Shown: piece after piece, positions 1 to 7,402 of the stretch
Layout: each line of letters begins with the position of its first letter
Numbering within the stretch: the stretch's first letter is position 1
NCBI RefSeq assembly: GCF_965137335.1
Contig: NZ_CBCRZD010000010.1
DNA: 64,000 bases
DNA from: Empedobacter stercoris
Lineage (GTDB): Bacteria > Bacteroidota > Bacteroidia > Flavobacteriales > Weeksellaceae
Reading direction: 5' to 3' (one strand)
Position numbers and translations under genes: made by a program
Notes under the pieces: generated by a model
The model's input: the letters and a program-made list of their open reading frames with translations, nothing else
Databases searched by the model: none
What the model was told of the DNA's origin: nothing

Positions 1-135
1 TGGCATTTATCCAATTTAGTCGCTTTTATAAGACTAAATCTTTTTGTGAAGATTGAATTACAAAAATGGCTTGATAATCCACTAAAGGAAGTAGAAAAAA
101 CTCCTCCAAAATTGGAACAAGGGGTTCTATTTTAA
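1..135 (+). CDS. C-terminal end of an insertion-sequence transposase, cut by the window edge
   Basis: The first 135 bases read as one open frame ending in TAA at 133-135. The last 44 residues include WHLSNLVAFIRLN and LQKWLDNP. This tail looks like the C-terminus of IS4-type transposases of flavobacteria, but that is recall of a family pattern; the catalytic core lies outside the window. Next to it lies a fragment of a second, unrelated element, so the left edge is a pile-up of mobile DNA. Whether the full gene is intact cannot be judged. Confidence 0.5.
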   Translation, partial: WHLSNLVAFIRLNLFVKIELQKWLDNPLKEVEKTPPKLEQGVLF

Positions 136-198
136 ATTTTGTCCAACTATAGCTTGTATCCTACTAAAGTGGGAGGATATTTTATGCCCTAAATTTAT

Positions 199-315
199 TT
201 AGGACGCTATTGATTCTGAATGTAGTTCTTTTAGTAATTTACTAAGGTCTTCTTGCGTTTTAACACCTTCCAATAAACCATGATCTTTGATCATTTTGCC
301 GACAGATTTCTTCAT
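199..315 (-). pseudogene. N-terminal remnant of an IS256-type transposase
   Basis: A 38-codon frame starting MKKSVGKMIKDHGL and containing GVKTQEDLSKLLKEL resembles the first 35 or so residues of IS256-family (mutator-type) transposases of Bacteroidota. It then ends in SIAS and a stop, where a full enzyme would continue for about 350 residues. The start is preceded by about 70 bases and then by a sequence like an IS256 terminal repeat (386-412), as expected for the left end of such an element. I read it as a truncated element, probably cut by the neighbouring insertion sequence. The family call rests on recognition, not alignment. Confidence 0.45.
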
Positions 316-385
316 AACAAACTGTGTTTTATAAATGTAATTTTAAAAAAAATAAAGGTGAGTTATAATAACCCACCCTATTTTA

Positions 386-412
386 TGTTTACACAGTTTT
401 TTGGATACTGCC
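386..412 (-). repeat. IS256-type terminal inverted repeat (one end only)
   Basis: Read on the minus strand this is GGCAGTATCC followed by AAAAAACTGTGTAAAC, the kind of end seen in IS256-family elements. It sits about 70 bases upstream of the transposase remnant at 199-315. The partner repeat is not in the window. Confidence 0.4.
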
Positions 413-417
413 ACATA

Positions 418-455
418 ATAAAAGGCTGTTTTCACGAGTCGTGATACAGCCTCTT
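418..455 (-). terminator. Rho-independent terminator after the SCO1-like gene
   Basis: AGGCTGT (423-429) pairs with ACAGCCT (446-452), with a nested CACGA/TCGTG stem in the loop. On the minus strand it is followed by TTTATTAT. It lies just past the stop of the gene ending at 460. A T-run on the plus side means it may work in both directions. Confidence 0.7.
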
Positions 456-459
456 TTTA

Positions 460-1116
460 TTACTCAGCCAAAAGCTTTTTAATATCTTCTTTTAAATATT
501 CTATTTCTGGATGATATGTTCCTCCAAGTGAAGTTTCCTTACCCTCAGGATCTTTATAATTCAGCCCTGAATAGAATAACATCGGAACACCAGATTTGTT
601 GTATCGACTTCTGATATTTCCTTGTTTGTCTACTAATGCAAGCTTACCACTATGATTTAATCCTTCTGCTGTCGTTTCATCTTTCCCAACATAAATATTG
701 AATTGTTCAGAAAGTTGCTCAATTGTTTCCCGATCCGACGTTAAATAATGCCAATTCGGTGATTTTACTCCTATTTGTTTTGAATATTCTAACAAACGAG
801 CAGGCGTATCTCGTTTCGGATCAATTGTAACGGAAATAAAACCAAGATTAGGATTGTTAATTTCATCTTCTATAGAACGTAAATTGGTACTCATCACAGG
901 ACAAATCGTAGGACAACTCGTAAAGAAAAATTCTACAACATATACTTTTCCTAACATGTCTCGATCAGTAATCGTTTCGTTATGTTGATTTATCATCGAA
1001 AATGAAGGAACTTTCATCACGTTATATAGTTTATCTTTTGGTTTATTTTTTAACCAAAAAACAGATCCAATTACACCTATAATAATGACTATAACAGCAA
1101 CTAATTGTTTATTCAT
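460..1116 (-). CDS. SCO1/SenC-type copper chaperone
   Basis: A 218-residue membrane-anchored thioredoxin-fold protein of the SCO family, which delivers copper to cytochrome oxidase or reduces its copper-site cysteines. One N-terminal anchor covers residues 4-22. The CxxxC copper motif (SCPTICP) has cysteines at 68 and 72, and the conserved metal-binding histidine is at about 155 (LNHSGK). Length is normal. Its start lies 8 bases inside the end of the YHS-type lipoprotein gene (1109-1405), so the two are probably translationally coupled and work together in metal delivery outside the cytoplasm. The oxidase genes are not in the window. Confidence 0.9.
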   Translation of the reverse strand: MNKQLVAVIVIIIGVIGSVFWLKNKPKDKLYNVMKVPSFSMINQHNETITDRDMLGKVYVVEFFFTSCPTICPVMSTNLRSIEDEINNPNLGFISVTIDPKRDTPARLLEYSKQIGVKSPNWHYLTSDRETIEQLSEQFNIYVGKDETTAEGLNHSGKLALVDKQGNIRSRYNKSGVPMLFYSGLNYKDPEGKETSLGGTYHPEIEYLKEDIKKLLAE

Positions 1117-1405
1117 GAATATGACTTTCTGGATTTTTTAGAAATTCTTCTTTGCACATTGTCGAACAAAAACCGTACGTTTTCCCTTCATAATTAGCTG
1201 TATCACTCAAATGATCAGCGGTTTTCATTCCGCAAATTGGATCAATTTCGTTAACAACCGCAACGTCCAATTTCTTTACGGCTTTCATTTCTTCATGAGA
1301 AACATGTTGTACTTCAAACTCTTCTTGTTTTGCTTGTTCCTTGTTGCAAGATGTGAAAGCGATAGCTAAAATGGTAAGAGTGAATATATTTTTTAAATTT
1401 TTCAT
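1109..1405 (-). CDS. YHS-domain lipoprotein, probable metal-binding partner of SCO1
   Basis: A 98-residue lipoprotein: signal sequence with lipobox FTSC and the lipidated cysteine at 20. A Lys/Glu-rich linker leads to a C-terminal YHS/TRASH-like module with DPICGM (C58), then YGFCSTMCKEEF (C80, C84) and a terminal HIHE. Such modules bind heavy metals, copper above all. It is the first gene of a two-gene unit with the SCO1-like gene. The tight coupling suggests that it hands copper to, or senses copper for, the SCO protein; that role is inference. The domain call rests on the cysteine spacing and the FC..MCKEEF signature. Confidence 0.8.
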   Translation of the reverse strand: MKNLKNIFTLTILAIAFTSCNKEQAKQEEFEVQHVSHEEMKAVKKLDVAVVNEIDPICGMKTADHLSDTANYEGKTYGFCSTMCKEEFLKNPESHIHE

Positions 1406-1564
1406 TTTTATTTTTTTAAAATTAATTGTTGAACTCGTGGTTCATTTTGTTTAAGATAAAATTCTATTCTCGATACACTTTTTCTACATAATATTTCGAA
1501 AAATCACTCGACTGACGAATTTTAATTCATATTACCAATATGGAGTTATAGTTTAGATTAGTAA

Positions 1565-1936
1565 TTAAAAGTAAACAATTGGTGGATGAAAAACTAATCG
1601 AATAATATAATTAGAATCAATATCAAGATATTGATCGATGGATGAATTATTCTTTTGAGAAAAATATTTTTTTAGAGAAAGTATATCGTTTTGCGGAACG
1701 ATCGCATCAAGAAGTTTAACCGAATTCTTGACATAATTATTTTCAGGTCGATTTTTCTCATTCTCCGAAACTTCCTCTTTCAAATAGCAAAAACCATTGC
1801 AAAGCAGCTCAGACTCATCTTTGTTTATACAAAGTTTGTTTGCAATTTCATTATAATTCAAAATATAATCTAACACGGGCATTAAAGGGCGAAATGCGAT
1901 AGAAAATAGGATTGATATGAATAATAATAGACGCAA
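1565..1936 (-). CDS. Small secreted or anchored protein with conserved cysteine motif, unknown function
   Basis: A 123-residue protein with a hydrophobic N-terminus (residues 1-17) followed by LDYILNYNEIANKLCINK and LLCNGFCYL. The pattern C-I/V-N-K ... C-N-G-x-C-x-L recurs in small Bacteroidota proteins found near metal-handling genes, which is as far as I can place it. The rest is polar and ends with a hydrophobic IIRLVFHPP stretch. It is transcribed toward the copper pair 159 bases downstream, so it may share its regulation. A role in copper or haem handling is a guess from context and cysteines. Confidence 0.65.
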   Translation of the reverse strand: MRLLLFISILFSIAFRPLMPVLDYILNYNEIANKLCINKDESELLCNGFCYLKEEVSENEKNRPENNYVKNSVKLLDAIVPQNDILSLKKYFSQKNNSSIDQYLDIDSNYIIRLVFHPPIVYF

Positions 1937-2085
1937 AAAACTAATTTTACTACAAATTTAACCAAATTCATTGAGGTTGAATATGATAAAATTTATGATT
2001 TTAACGGAAATTTTCATCATTTTTTTTTACGTTTATATAACTCAAAATATTTATATTAAGGAATATTTTACAATCTATATTACTT

Positions 2086-2937
2086 ATGAAAAAAAGCAAG
2101 GTTTCTGATTTTACAACAACCGAAGAATTAATGCAGTTTTTGGTTGAAAATCAGGAAGAAAACACATTATATAAAAATGTTTTGAATAAATTTGAATATG
2201 AAACTGAATTGTTAAAATTACAATCGGAATTAGTCAATCTTCAAAATTGGATTTCAACAGAAAACAAAAAAGTAGCCATTATTTTCGAAGGTAGAGATGC
2301 TTCAGGTAAAGGTGGAACAATACGTCGTTTTAGAGAACATCTTAACCCACGATCTATGCGTGTTGTTGCATTAAACAAACCAACAGAAGTAGAGCAAAGT
2401 CAATGGTATTTTACGCGTTACATTAAAGAATTGCCAAATGCAGGAGAAATTGTTTTTTTTGATAGAAGTTGGTACAATAGAGCGGTTGTAGAGCCTGTGA
2501 TGGGTTTTTGTACAGAAAAACAATATGAACAATTTATGGTTCAAGTTTCAGAATTTGAACATATGCTATACGAATCGGGTACACACATTATCAAATTGTG
2601 GTTTTCGATTACAAAAGAGGAACAGCAAGCACGCTTTGATTCTCGTTTAAATAATCCACTTAAAAAGTGGAAATATAGCCCTGTTGATGCGAAAGGGCAA
2701 GAATTATGGAACGATTTTTCGACTTACATCAATCAAATGTTTTCTCGAACACATAATTCGTTTTCACCATGGATTATTGTAAATGCAAATAATAAAAATT
2801 TGGCTCGATTAGAAACGATTCGTTATGTTCTATCTTTGTTTAATTACAAGGGGAAAGATGAGTCGAAAGCTGATTTGATGGTCGATCCAAATGTGATTGA
2901 ACGTTATTATCGAATGGTAAAAGAAATGAATCATTAA
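2086..2937 (+). CDS. ppk2: Polyphosphate kinase 2 family protein, copy 1
   Basis: A 283-residue single-domain PPK2, which transfers phosphate between polyphosphate and nucleotides, normally making nucleoside triphosphate from diphosphate. Walker A GRDASGKGG is at 69-77, the LNPR motif follows at about 86, and Walker B FFDRSWYNR has its aspartate at 126. The lid segment with KKWKYSPVD is present. GRDA.GKGG with LNPR resembles class I (diphosphate-phosphorylating) enzymes; the class is inferred. It is the first of three tandem PPK2 genes spaced only 17 bases apart, clearly one transcript. No polyphosphate-synthesising ppk1 or exopolyphosphatase is in the window. Confidence 0.92.
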   Translation: MKKSKVSDFTTTEELMQFLVENQEENTLYKNVLNKFEYETELLKLQSELVNLQNWISTENKKVAIIFEGRDASGKGGTIRRFREHLNPRSMRVVALNKPTEVEQSQWYFTRYIKELPNAGEIVFFDRSWYNRAVVEPVMGFCTEKQYEQFMVQVSEFEHMLYESGTHIIKLWFSITKEEQQARFDSRLNNPLKKWKYSPVDAKGQELWNDFSTYINQMFSRTHNSFSPWIIVNANNKNLARLETIRYVLSLFNYKGKDESKADLMVDPNVIERYYRMVKEMNH

Positions 2938-2954
2938 TTTTATATGTTGATAAA

Positions 2955-3773
2955 ATGGAATTTAAACCAAAAGATTTAAAATTAATCGAAACTAAAAAAG
3001 GACTTATTGGACTTTTGCAGTCAGATCATGACCAATTAAATTTTGCAAAAGCATTGCGTACCGTAAAATATGAAAAACGAATCGAAGAGTTACAAGAGGA
3101 ATTGATTAAACTTCAAACTTGGGTGGCAAATCACAAGAAAAAAGTGGTGATTGTTTTCGAAGGTCGAGATGCAGCAGGAAAAGGTGGTGCTATACGCCGA
3201 ATTGTGGAACATCTAAATCCTCGAGAACATCGTATTGTCGCTTTACCAAAACCGAATGAAGTTGAAAGTGGACAATGGTATTTTCAGCGTTATGTTCGTC
3301 AATTACCACGCGAAGGAGAAATTGTTTTTTATGATAGAAGTTGGTATAATAGAGCTGTAGTAGAGCCAGTTAACGGGTTTTGTACTCAAGATGAATACGC
3401 AACTTTTATGAATGAAGTAAATGATGTGGAGAAAATGTGGATTAATTCTGGGATTTATCTAATCAAGATTTATTTCTCCATTACAAAAGAACAACAAATG
3501 AAACGTTTTAACGATATTGTTAACTCTCCTATTAAGCGTTGGAAGTATAGTTCTGTTGATCAAAAAGCACAAGATTTGTTCGAAGTTTATTCTGAATATA
3601 AAGATAAAATGTTTGAATTAACTCATACAAAAATAGCACCTTGGAAAATAATTGATGCCAATAAAAAATATAAAGCAAGGGTTGAAGCAATGGAATATAT
3701 TTTGTCTAAAATACCTTATGATGATAAAAATAAACGCATTTTGAAACATCAAAATTTAGAAGTTGAAATATAG
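2955..3773 (+). CDS. ppk2: Polyphosphate kinase 2 family protein, copy 2
   Basis: 272 residues, closely related to its neighbours through the core. Walker A GRDAAGKGG is at about 70-78, LNPREHRIVALPKP follows, and Walker B is FYDRSWYNRAVVEP. The lid retains IKRWKYSSVDQKAQDLF. The N-terminal 40 residues, which in this family form a helical cap, differ most from the other two copies. This fits subfunctionalisation after duplication. All catalytic motifs are intact, so the copy should be active. It starts 17 bases after copy 1 and is followed 17 bases later by copy 3. Confidence 0.92.
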   Translation: MEFKPKDLKLIETKKGLIGLLQSDHDQLNFAKALRTVKYEKRIEELQEELIKLQTWVANHKKKVVIVFEGRDAAGKGGAIRRIVEHLNPREHRIVALPKPNEVESGQWYFQRYVRQLPREGEIVFYDRSWYNRAVVEPVNGFCTQDEYATFMNEVNDVEKMWINSGIYLIKIYFSITKEQQMKRFNDIVNSPIKRWKYSSVDQKAQDLFEVYSEYKDKMFELTHTKIAPWKIIDANKKYKARVEAMEYILSKIPYDDKNKRILKHQNLEVEI

Positions 3774-3790
3774 TCTTTAAACCTAATACT

Positions 3791-4594
3791 ATGGCAGAAT
3801 TTGATTTAAGTGATTTAGAGAAAATAAATAATAAACAAGAAATCGTTGATTTTTTAGTTGAACATGATATCATTAAAGAAAAGAAATTCAAAGAACAATT
3901 AGCTTACGAAAAAGAGTTAAAGCAACTTCAAGAAAAACTATTGAAAATACAAACCAAAGTTATTCAAGAAGATAAACGAGTTTTAATTATTTTCGAAGGT
4001 CGAGATGCAGCAGGAAAAGGAGGGACAATTTCTCGTATTACCGAATTTCTAAATCCTAAAAAATATCGTGTAGAAGCTTTACCAAAACCAACAGAAATAG
4101 AAGTGGGACAATGGTACTTTCAGCGATACTTTAAAGAATTGCCAAATGCAGGAGAAATTGTTTTTTTTGATCGTTCGTGGTACAATCGAGCGGTAGTTGA
4201 GCCAGTTTTCGGATTTTGTACAGAAGAACAATACAATCGATTCTTGAAACAAGTAAGTGAAATAGAACAACTTTTACAAGAAGACGGAATTATTTTGATT
4301 AAAATTTTTCTTTCTATTTCGAAAGATGAGCAAGCAGAACGTTTGCAGGAACGAAAAGAAAATGAGATGAAACAATGGAAGTTAGGAGCATTGGATCAAA
4401 AAGCACAAGAGTTATGGGAGGTTTATACCAATTATATTGATAAAATGTTTCAAGAAACTGGAACAAAAGATTCGCCTTGGATAGAAATTGAGACAGATGA
4501 CAAAAAATCGGCACGAATTGTTGCGATGAAATCTATAATTGCGCAATTAAACAATCAAGTTTATACACACGAATTAATAAAATATCACATATAA
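3791..4594 (+). CDS. ppk2: Polyphosphate kinase 2 family protein, copy 3
   Basis: 267 residues with Walker A GRDAAGKGG (about 70-78), LNPKKYRVEALPKP and Walker B FFDRSWYNRAVVEP. It diverges from copies 1 and 2 in the lid, where RLQERKENEMKQWKLGALD replaces the KWKYS.VD form, and has LNPK instead of LNPR. These changes lie near the nucleotide and polyphosphate path and could shift specificity; that is inference. It is the last gene of the PPK2 run. I see no terminator before the rplS promoter, so some read-through into rplS is possible. Confidence 0.92.
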   Translation: MAEFDLSDLEKINNKQEIVDFLVEHDIIKEKKFKEQLAYEKELKQLQEKLLKIQTKVIQEDKRVLIIFEGRDAAGKGGTISRITEFLNPKKYRVEALPKPTEIEVGQWYFQRYFKELPNAGEIVFFDRSWYNRAVVEPVFGFCTEEQYNRFLKQVSEIEQLLQEDGIILIKIFLSISKDEQAERLQERKENEMKQWKLGALDQKAQELWEVYTNYIDKMFQETGTKDSPWIEIETDDKKSARIVAMKSIIAQLNNQVYTHELIKYHI

Positions 4595-4609
4595 AATTAA
4601 GAGAATCAT

Positions 4610-4640
4610 TTGTATAATCAAGATTTTTGATTAATTTTGC
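4610..4640 (+). promoter_or_regulatory. Bacteroidota-type promoter of rplS
   Basis: TTTG at 4610-4613 and TAATTTTG at 4633-4640 are separated by 19 bases, matching the sigma-ABfr consensus for -33 and -7 boxes. Transcription would start near 4647, giving a leader of about 63 bases before rplS. It gives rplS expression independent of the upstream kinase genes. Confidence 0.7.
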
Positions 4641-4646
4641 ACACAC

Positions 4647-4709
4647 ATTGTTCAACCTCTGACGAAGGACGTTTAAGTTGCTCAATTTAAATAAATTGAA
4701 ATTATTAAA
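4647..4709 (+). promoter_or_regulatory. Structured 5' leader of rplS, possible autoregulatory ribosomal leader
   Basis: TTGTTCAAC (4649-4657) can pair with GTTGCTCAA (4678-4686) around a two-by-two internal loop, enclosing a 20-base loop with GACGAAGGACG. The stem would begin within a few bases of the predicted transcript start. Ribosomal-protein leaders are known in Bacteroidota and leaders before rplS have been proposed. I cannot confirm a match to any described motif. Confidence 0.4.
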
Positions 4710-5060
4710 ATGGAAAATTTAGTAAAATACGTACAAGAGAAATACGTAGCTAAAAAAGAGTTCCCAGCTTTCGCAGCAGGTGATACTATTACAGTTTATC
4801 AAGAAATTACAGAGGGTGGAAAAACTCGTGTTCAGTTCTTTAAAGGGGTTGTTATCCAAAGAAGAGGACAAGGAACTACAGAAACTTTCACTATCCGTAA
4901 AATGTCTGGAGATGTAGGTGTAGAGCGTATCTTCCCAGTAAACATGCCAGCATTACAAAAAATTGAAGTGAACAAAAGAGGTAAAGTTCGTAGAGCTCGT
5001 ATCTTCTACTTCAGAGCATTACGTGGTAAAAAAGCTCGTATCAAAGACGCTTCTTACTAA
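4710..5060 (+). CDS. rplS: 50S ribosomal protein L19
   Basis: 116 residues, the usual size. Family blocks are easy to see: FPAFAAGDTITVYQEI near the N-terminus, GVVIQRRGQGTTETFTIRKMS in the middle, VGVERIFPVN, and KRGKVRRARIFYFRALRGKKARIK at the basic C-terminus. It binds 23S rRNA at the subunit interface. It is transcribed alone from its own promoter and leader and is closed by a strong hairpin terminator, so it does not lie in the rpsP-rimM-trmD operon known from other phyla. Confidence 0.98.
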   Translation: MENLVKYVQEKYVAKKEFPAFAAGDTITVYQEITEGGKTRVQFFKGVVIQRRGQGTTETFTIRKMSGDVGVERIFPVNMPALQKIEVNKRGKVRRARIFYFRALRGKKARIKDASY

Positions 5061-5083
5061 TAAGTACTTTTTTAGAAGAAATA

Positions 5084-5117
5084 AAATCCGTTCGATTATT
5101 CGAGCGGATTTTTTTAT
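5084..5117. terminator. Bidirectional terminator between rplS and the convergent cupin gene
   Basis: AATCCGTTCGA, a TTAT loop, and TCGAGCGGATT form an 11-base-pair stem (one G-T pair) flanked by A-rich sequence on the left and seven T on the right. It can serve both rplS and the minus-strand gene ending at 5121. Confidence 0.85.
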
Positions 5118-5120
5118 TGG

Positions 5121-5987
5121 TTAATTTTTAATATTATAAAAACGGTGACTTTTCTTAATGGCCCATTTTTCTTTGAAATGAATCCATTTGATTTGAAATA
5201 TTTTGCGCATGACTTTATCTGTATAACGCATAATGAAAACATGATAAACGGTATTCAAGACTTGAAAAAATTCATTCGGAAAAGCACGCAATGACATCGA
5301 AAAACCAGCTTCCAAATAACGGTTATAATGCCAATAACCACGCGGAATAAATAAAGCATCGCCATGATTCATAACAAAATCAAATCCTTTGGCGTGTTTC
5401 AAGGCTGGAAATTTTTCATAATCAGGGTGATCGTAATCTATTTCGTAAATCGTATGAACCGAAAGGGGAACTTTGTACAATGCTTTTGATTGTTGAGGTT
5501 CGAATAATAAAATGCGTTTGTCGCCTTGAAATTGAAAATGAATAAAATCCGTCATGTCTACATCATAATGCATCAAAACTTTTGCCTCACTTCCGCCGAA
5601 GAATAAAGTAGGTAATCGTTCAAAATATTTTAACCCAAGGTCTGGATAAGTAAAATTGTTAAGTAATTCAGGAATTTTATCTTTAATAATAAAAAAGAAA
5701 ATTCTTAAGTCAGAAGGTTGCTTTTTTATTAAATCAACATATTCGTTAAATTTCATGTGTGTGGCAGGTGTATCCGAACTTTTTGTTGCATCAGCGGGTT
5801 TACTATCGTACAAAGGAACAATTTGTTCACCAGCTTTTTCTTTGATATAATCAAGATTCCATTTATCAAAATCCTTCCAATCTTTAGCGTAACCTTTTAA
5901 TAACAAAGGTTTTCTTTTTTTGAGATAATTTTTTATAAATTCTTCTTTCGATATCGATTCTACCGTATCAATTGTCTGAAATTGCAT
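5121..5987 (-). CDS. Cupin-like (JmjC-type, Cupin_8) dioxygenase-fold protein
   Basis: A 288-residue protein of the cupin-8/JmjC-like group, related to Fe(II)/2-oxoglutarate hydroxylases. KRKPLLLKGYAKDW sits near the N-terminus. The candidate iron-binding HxD appears as LMHYDVDMTDFIHFQ (about 150-160) and the distal histidine in FIPRGYWHYNRYLE. Its natural substrate is unknown; family members hydroxylate proteins or small molecules. It follows the halogenase-like gene on the same strand but with a hairpin between them, so it may be a separate unit. A TATTTTTG promoter box lies 23 bases upstream. Membership in the pigment locus is uncertain. Confidence 0.75.
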   Translation of the reverse strand: MQFQTIDTVESISKEEFIKNYLKKRKPLLLKGYAKDWKDFDKWNLDYIKEKAGEQIVPLYDSKPADATKSSDTPATHMKFNEYVDLIKKQPSDLRIFFFIIKDKIPELLNNFTYPDLGLKYFERLPTLFFGGSEAKVLMHYDVDMTDFIHFQFQGDKRILLFEPQQSKALYKVPLSVHTIYEIDYDHPDYEKFPALKHAKGFDFVMNHGDALFIPRGYWHYNRYLEAGFSMSLRAFPNEFFQVLNTVYHVFIMRYTDKVMRKIFQIKWIHFKEKWAIKKSHRFYNIKN

Positions 5988-6009
5988 GTATTTGTAGTAT
6001 TGGATTACT

Positions 6010-6017
6010 CAAAAATA
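6010..6017 (-). promoter_or_regulatory. -7 box upstream of the cupin-like gene
   Basis: Minus-strand TATTTTTG fits TAnnTTTG, 23 bases before the start at 5987. No clear TTG is visible at the -33 distance, so the call is tentative. Confidence 0.4.
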
Positions 6018-6041
6018 GAGAAACTAATTGAATTTGAAATA

Positions 6042-6063
6042 AAAAAAATCGACAGATTGTCGA
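6042..6063 (-). terminator. Terminator after the halogenase-like gene
   Basis: On the minus strand TCGACA-ATC-TGTCGA is followed by eight T. It lies just past the stop at 6072 and separates this gene from the cupin-like gene. Confidence 0.65.
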
Positions 6064-6071
6064 CTTCATTA

Positions 6072-7313
6072 TTATTCTTTTTCGTTTACCATTCGGATCA
6101 AATAGGCCATATTTCGAATCACACTACTGTGTTTTTTGACAAAAGGATTCTCTTTATTCCAAACATATCCAGCTAAAACGGCACAAATTTTTTCTTTAAC
6201 ATCAGGATTTTCGGGTTGATAAAAAAATAGTTCTTGCAAATTCCCAGTATACCATTCCTGAACATAAGTGGTAAAAACATCAATGCCTTCTTTCATGTAA
6301 TCTTCATACTCAGTTTGCCAATCAACTATTTCGTTGTTTATTTCTTTAATGGCTAATTTCGCAGCTTTCAAACCACTTTCTGTGGCAAAACAAACTCCTG
6401 AAGAGAAAACAGGGTCTAAAAATTCGGTACTATTTCCTGTTAGAACGTAACCATCTCCATACATTTTTGTAACAGCTGCCGAATAATTTTTCAACCATTT
6501 AGGTTCAAACTCAAACGGTAAATCACCAAATCGATTGACATAAAAATCAGACTTTTTAATTGCATTTTGTAAAGCCTCAACAGTACTTTGATTGGTTGAT
6601 AATTGATTGATATAATCTGTTGGGCCAACAATTCCAACACTCGTTTTACCGTTTGAAAATGGAATCACCCATAACCAAACTTTTGTTTCGATGATATCAA
6701 AAGAGATCTGCGTTCCTTCTTGTCCTTGAGGTCGACGTGCATCATCTATATGTGTAAAAATAGCCGAATGAGGATTTAATTTTGAGGGGCTATCCATGTT
6801 TAATAATCGGGGTAAAACACGACCATATCCACTTGCGTCAATTAAAAATTTAGCGTTAATTTGATAAGTTTCACCGTTTTGTTTTTTTACAGTTGTGATT
6901 GATCTTTTCTGTTCAAATTGTACATCAATAACTTCTTCATTAAAACGTAAATCAGCACCTTTGTCAATAATTGCATTCGCAAGAGTCATGTCAAAATCAG
7001 CACGAGGAACTTGCCAGGTCCAATCTTGACCTTTACCAAATTTTTTACTGAAATCGAAAACACAAATTTGTTCATCACGAATAAATCTTGCTCCAGCTTT
7101 TACTTCAAAATTTTGTTGATCCAAATAAGGCAATAAACCTGCCTCTTCGAAATGATCCATTGAACGAGGAATTAAACTTTCGCCAACAACAATTCGTGGA
7201 AATTGCGTTTTTTCTAACACAATTACATTAATGTAATGCTTTCTCAAATAGGCTGCAGCAACAGATCCCGAAGGACCTGCACCGATGATTAAAACATCTG
7301 TATTTTCAATCAT
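6072..7313 (-). CDS. FAD-dependent oxidoreductase of the flavin halogenase family
   Basis: 413 residues. A dinucleotide-binding GAGPSG is at 11-16, VGESLIP at 43-49, a lysine at 72 in VKAGARF aligning with the catalytic lysine region of tryptophan halogenases, and WLWVIP at 213-218 matching the halogenase WxWxIP signature. Family members halogenate or hydroxylate aromatic rings using reduced FAD. It is divergent from the pigment run with 89 bases between the starts, and chlorinated flexirubins are known, so ring chlorination of the pigment is a reasonable inference. A monooxygenase role cannot be excluded, since related non-halogenating enzymes share parts of these motifs. No dedicated flavin reductase gene is adjacent. 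Confidence 0.8.
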   Translation of the reverse strand: MIENTDVLIIGAGPSGSVAAAYLRKHYINVIVLEKTQFPRIVVGESLIPRSMDHFEEAGLLPYLDQQNFEVKAGARFIRDEQICVFDFSKKFGKGQDWTWQVPRADFDMTLANAIIDKGADLRFNEEVIDVQFEQKRSITTVKKQNGETYQINAKFLIDASGYGRVLPRLLNMDSPSKLNPHSAIFTHIDDARRPQGQEGTQISFDIIETKVWLWVIPFSNGKTSVGIVGPTDYINQLSTNQSTVEALQNAIKKSDFYVNRFGDLPFEFEPKWLKNYSAAVTKMYGDGYVLTGNSTEFLDPVFSSGVCFATESGLKAAKLAIKEINNEIVDWQTEYEDYMKEGIDVFTTYVQEWYTGNLQELFFYQPENPDVKEKICAVLAGYVWNKENPFVKKHSSVIRNMAYLIRMVNEKE

Positions 7314-7336
7314 GATCTTTTGTATAGTTTTTTAAT

Positions 7337-7344
7337 TATTTTTG
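7337..7344 (+). promoter_or_regulatory. Candidate -7 box for the pigment operon
   Basis: TATTTTTG fits TAnnTTTG. A TTTTG at 7318-7322 lies only 14 bases upstream, shorter than the usual 19-21. The leader to the ammonia-lyase start would be about 52 bases. It is the best match in the 89-base divergent region. Confidence 0.4.
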
Positions 7345-7402
7345 CAATTGATTGAAGAAACAAGTAACCAAAAATCGCTAAATATTTTACCTAATCAATA
7401 AC

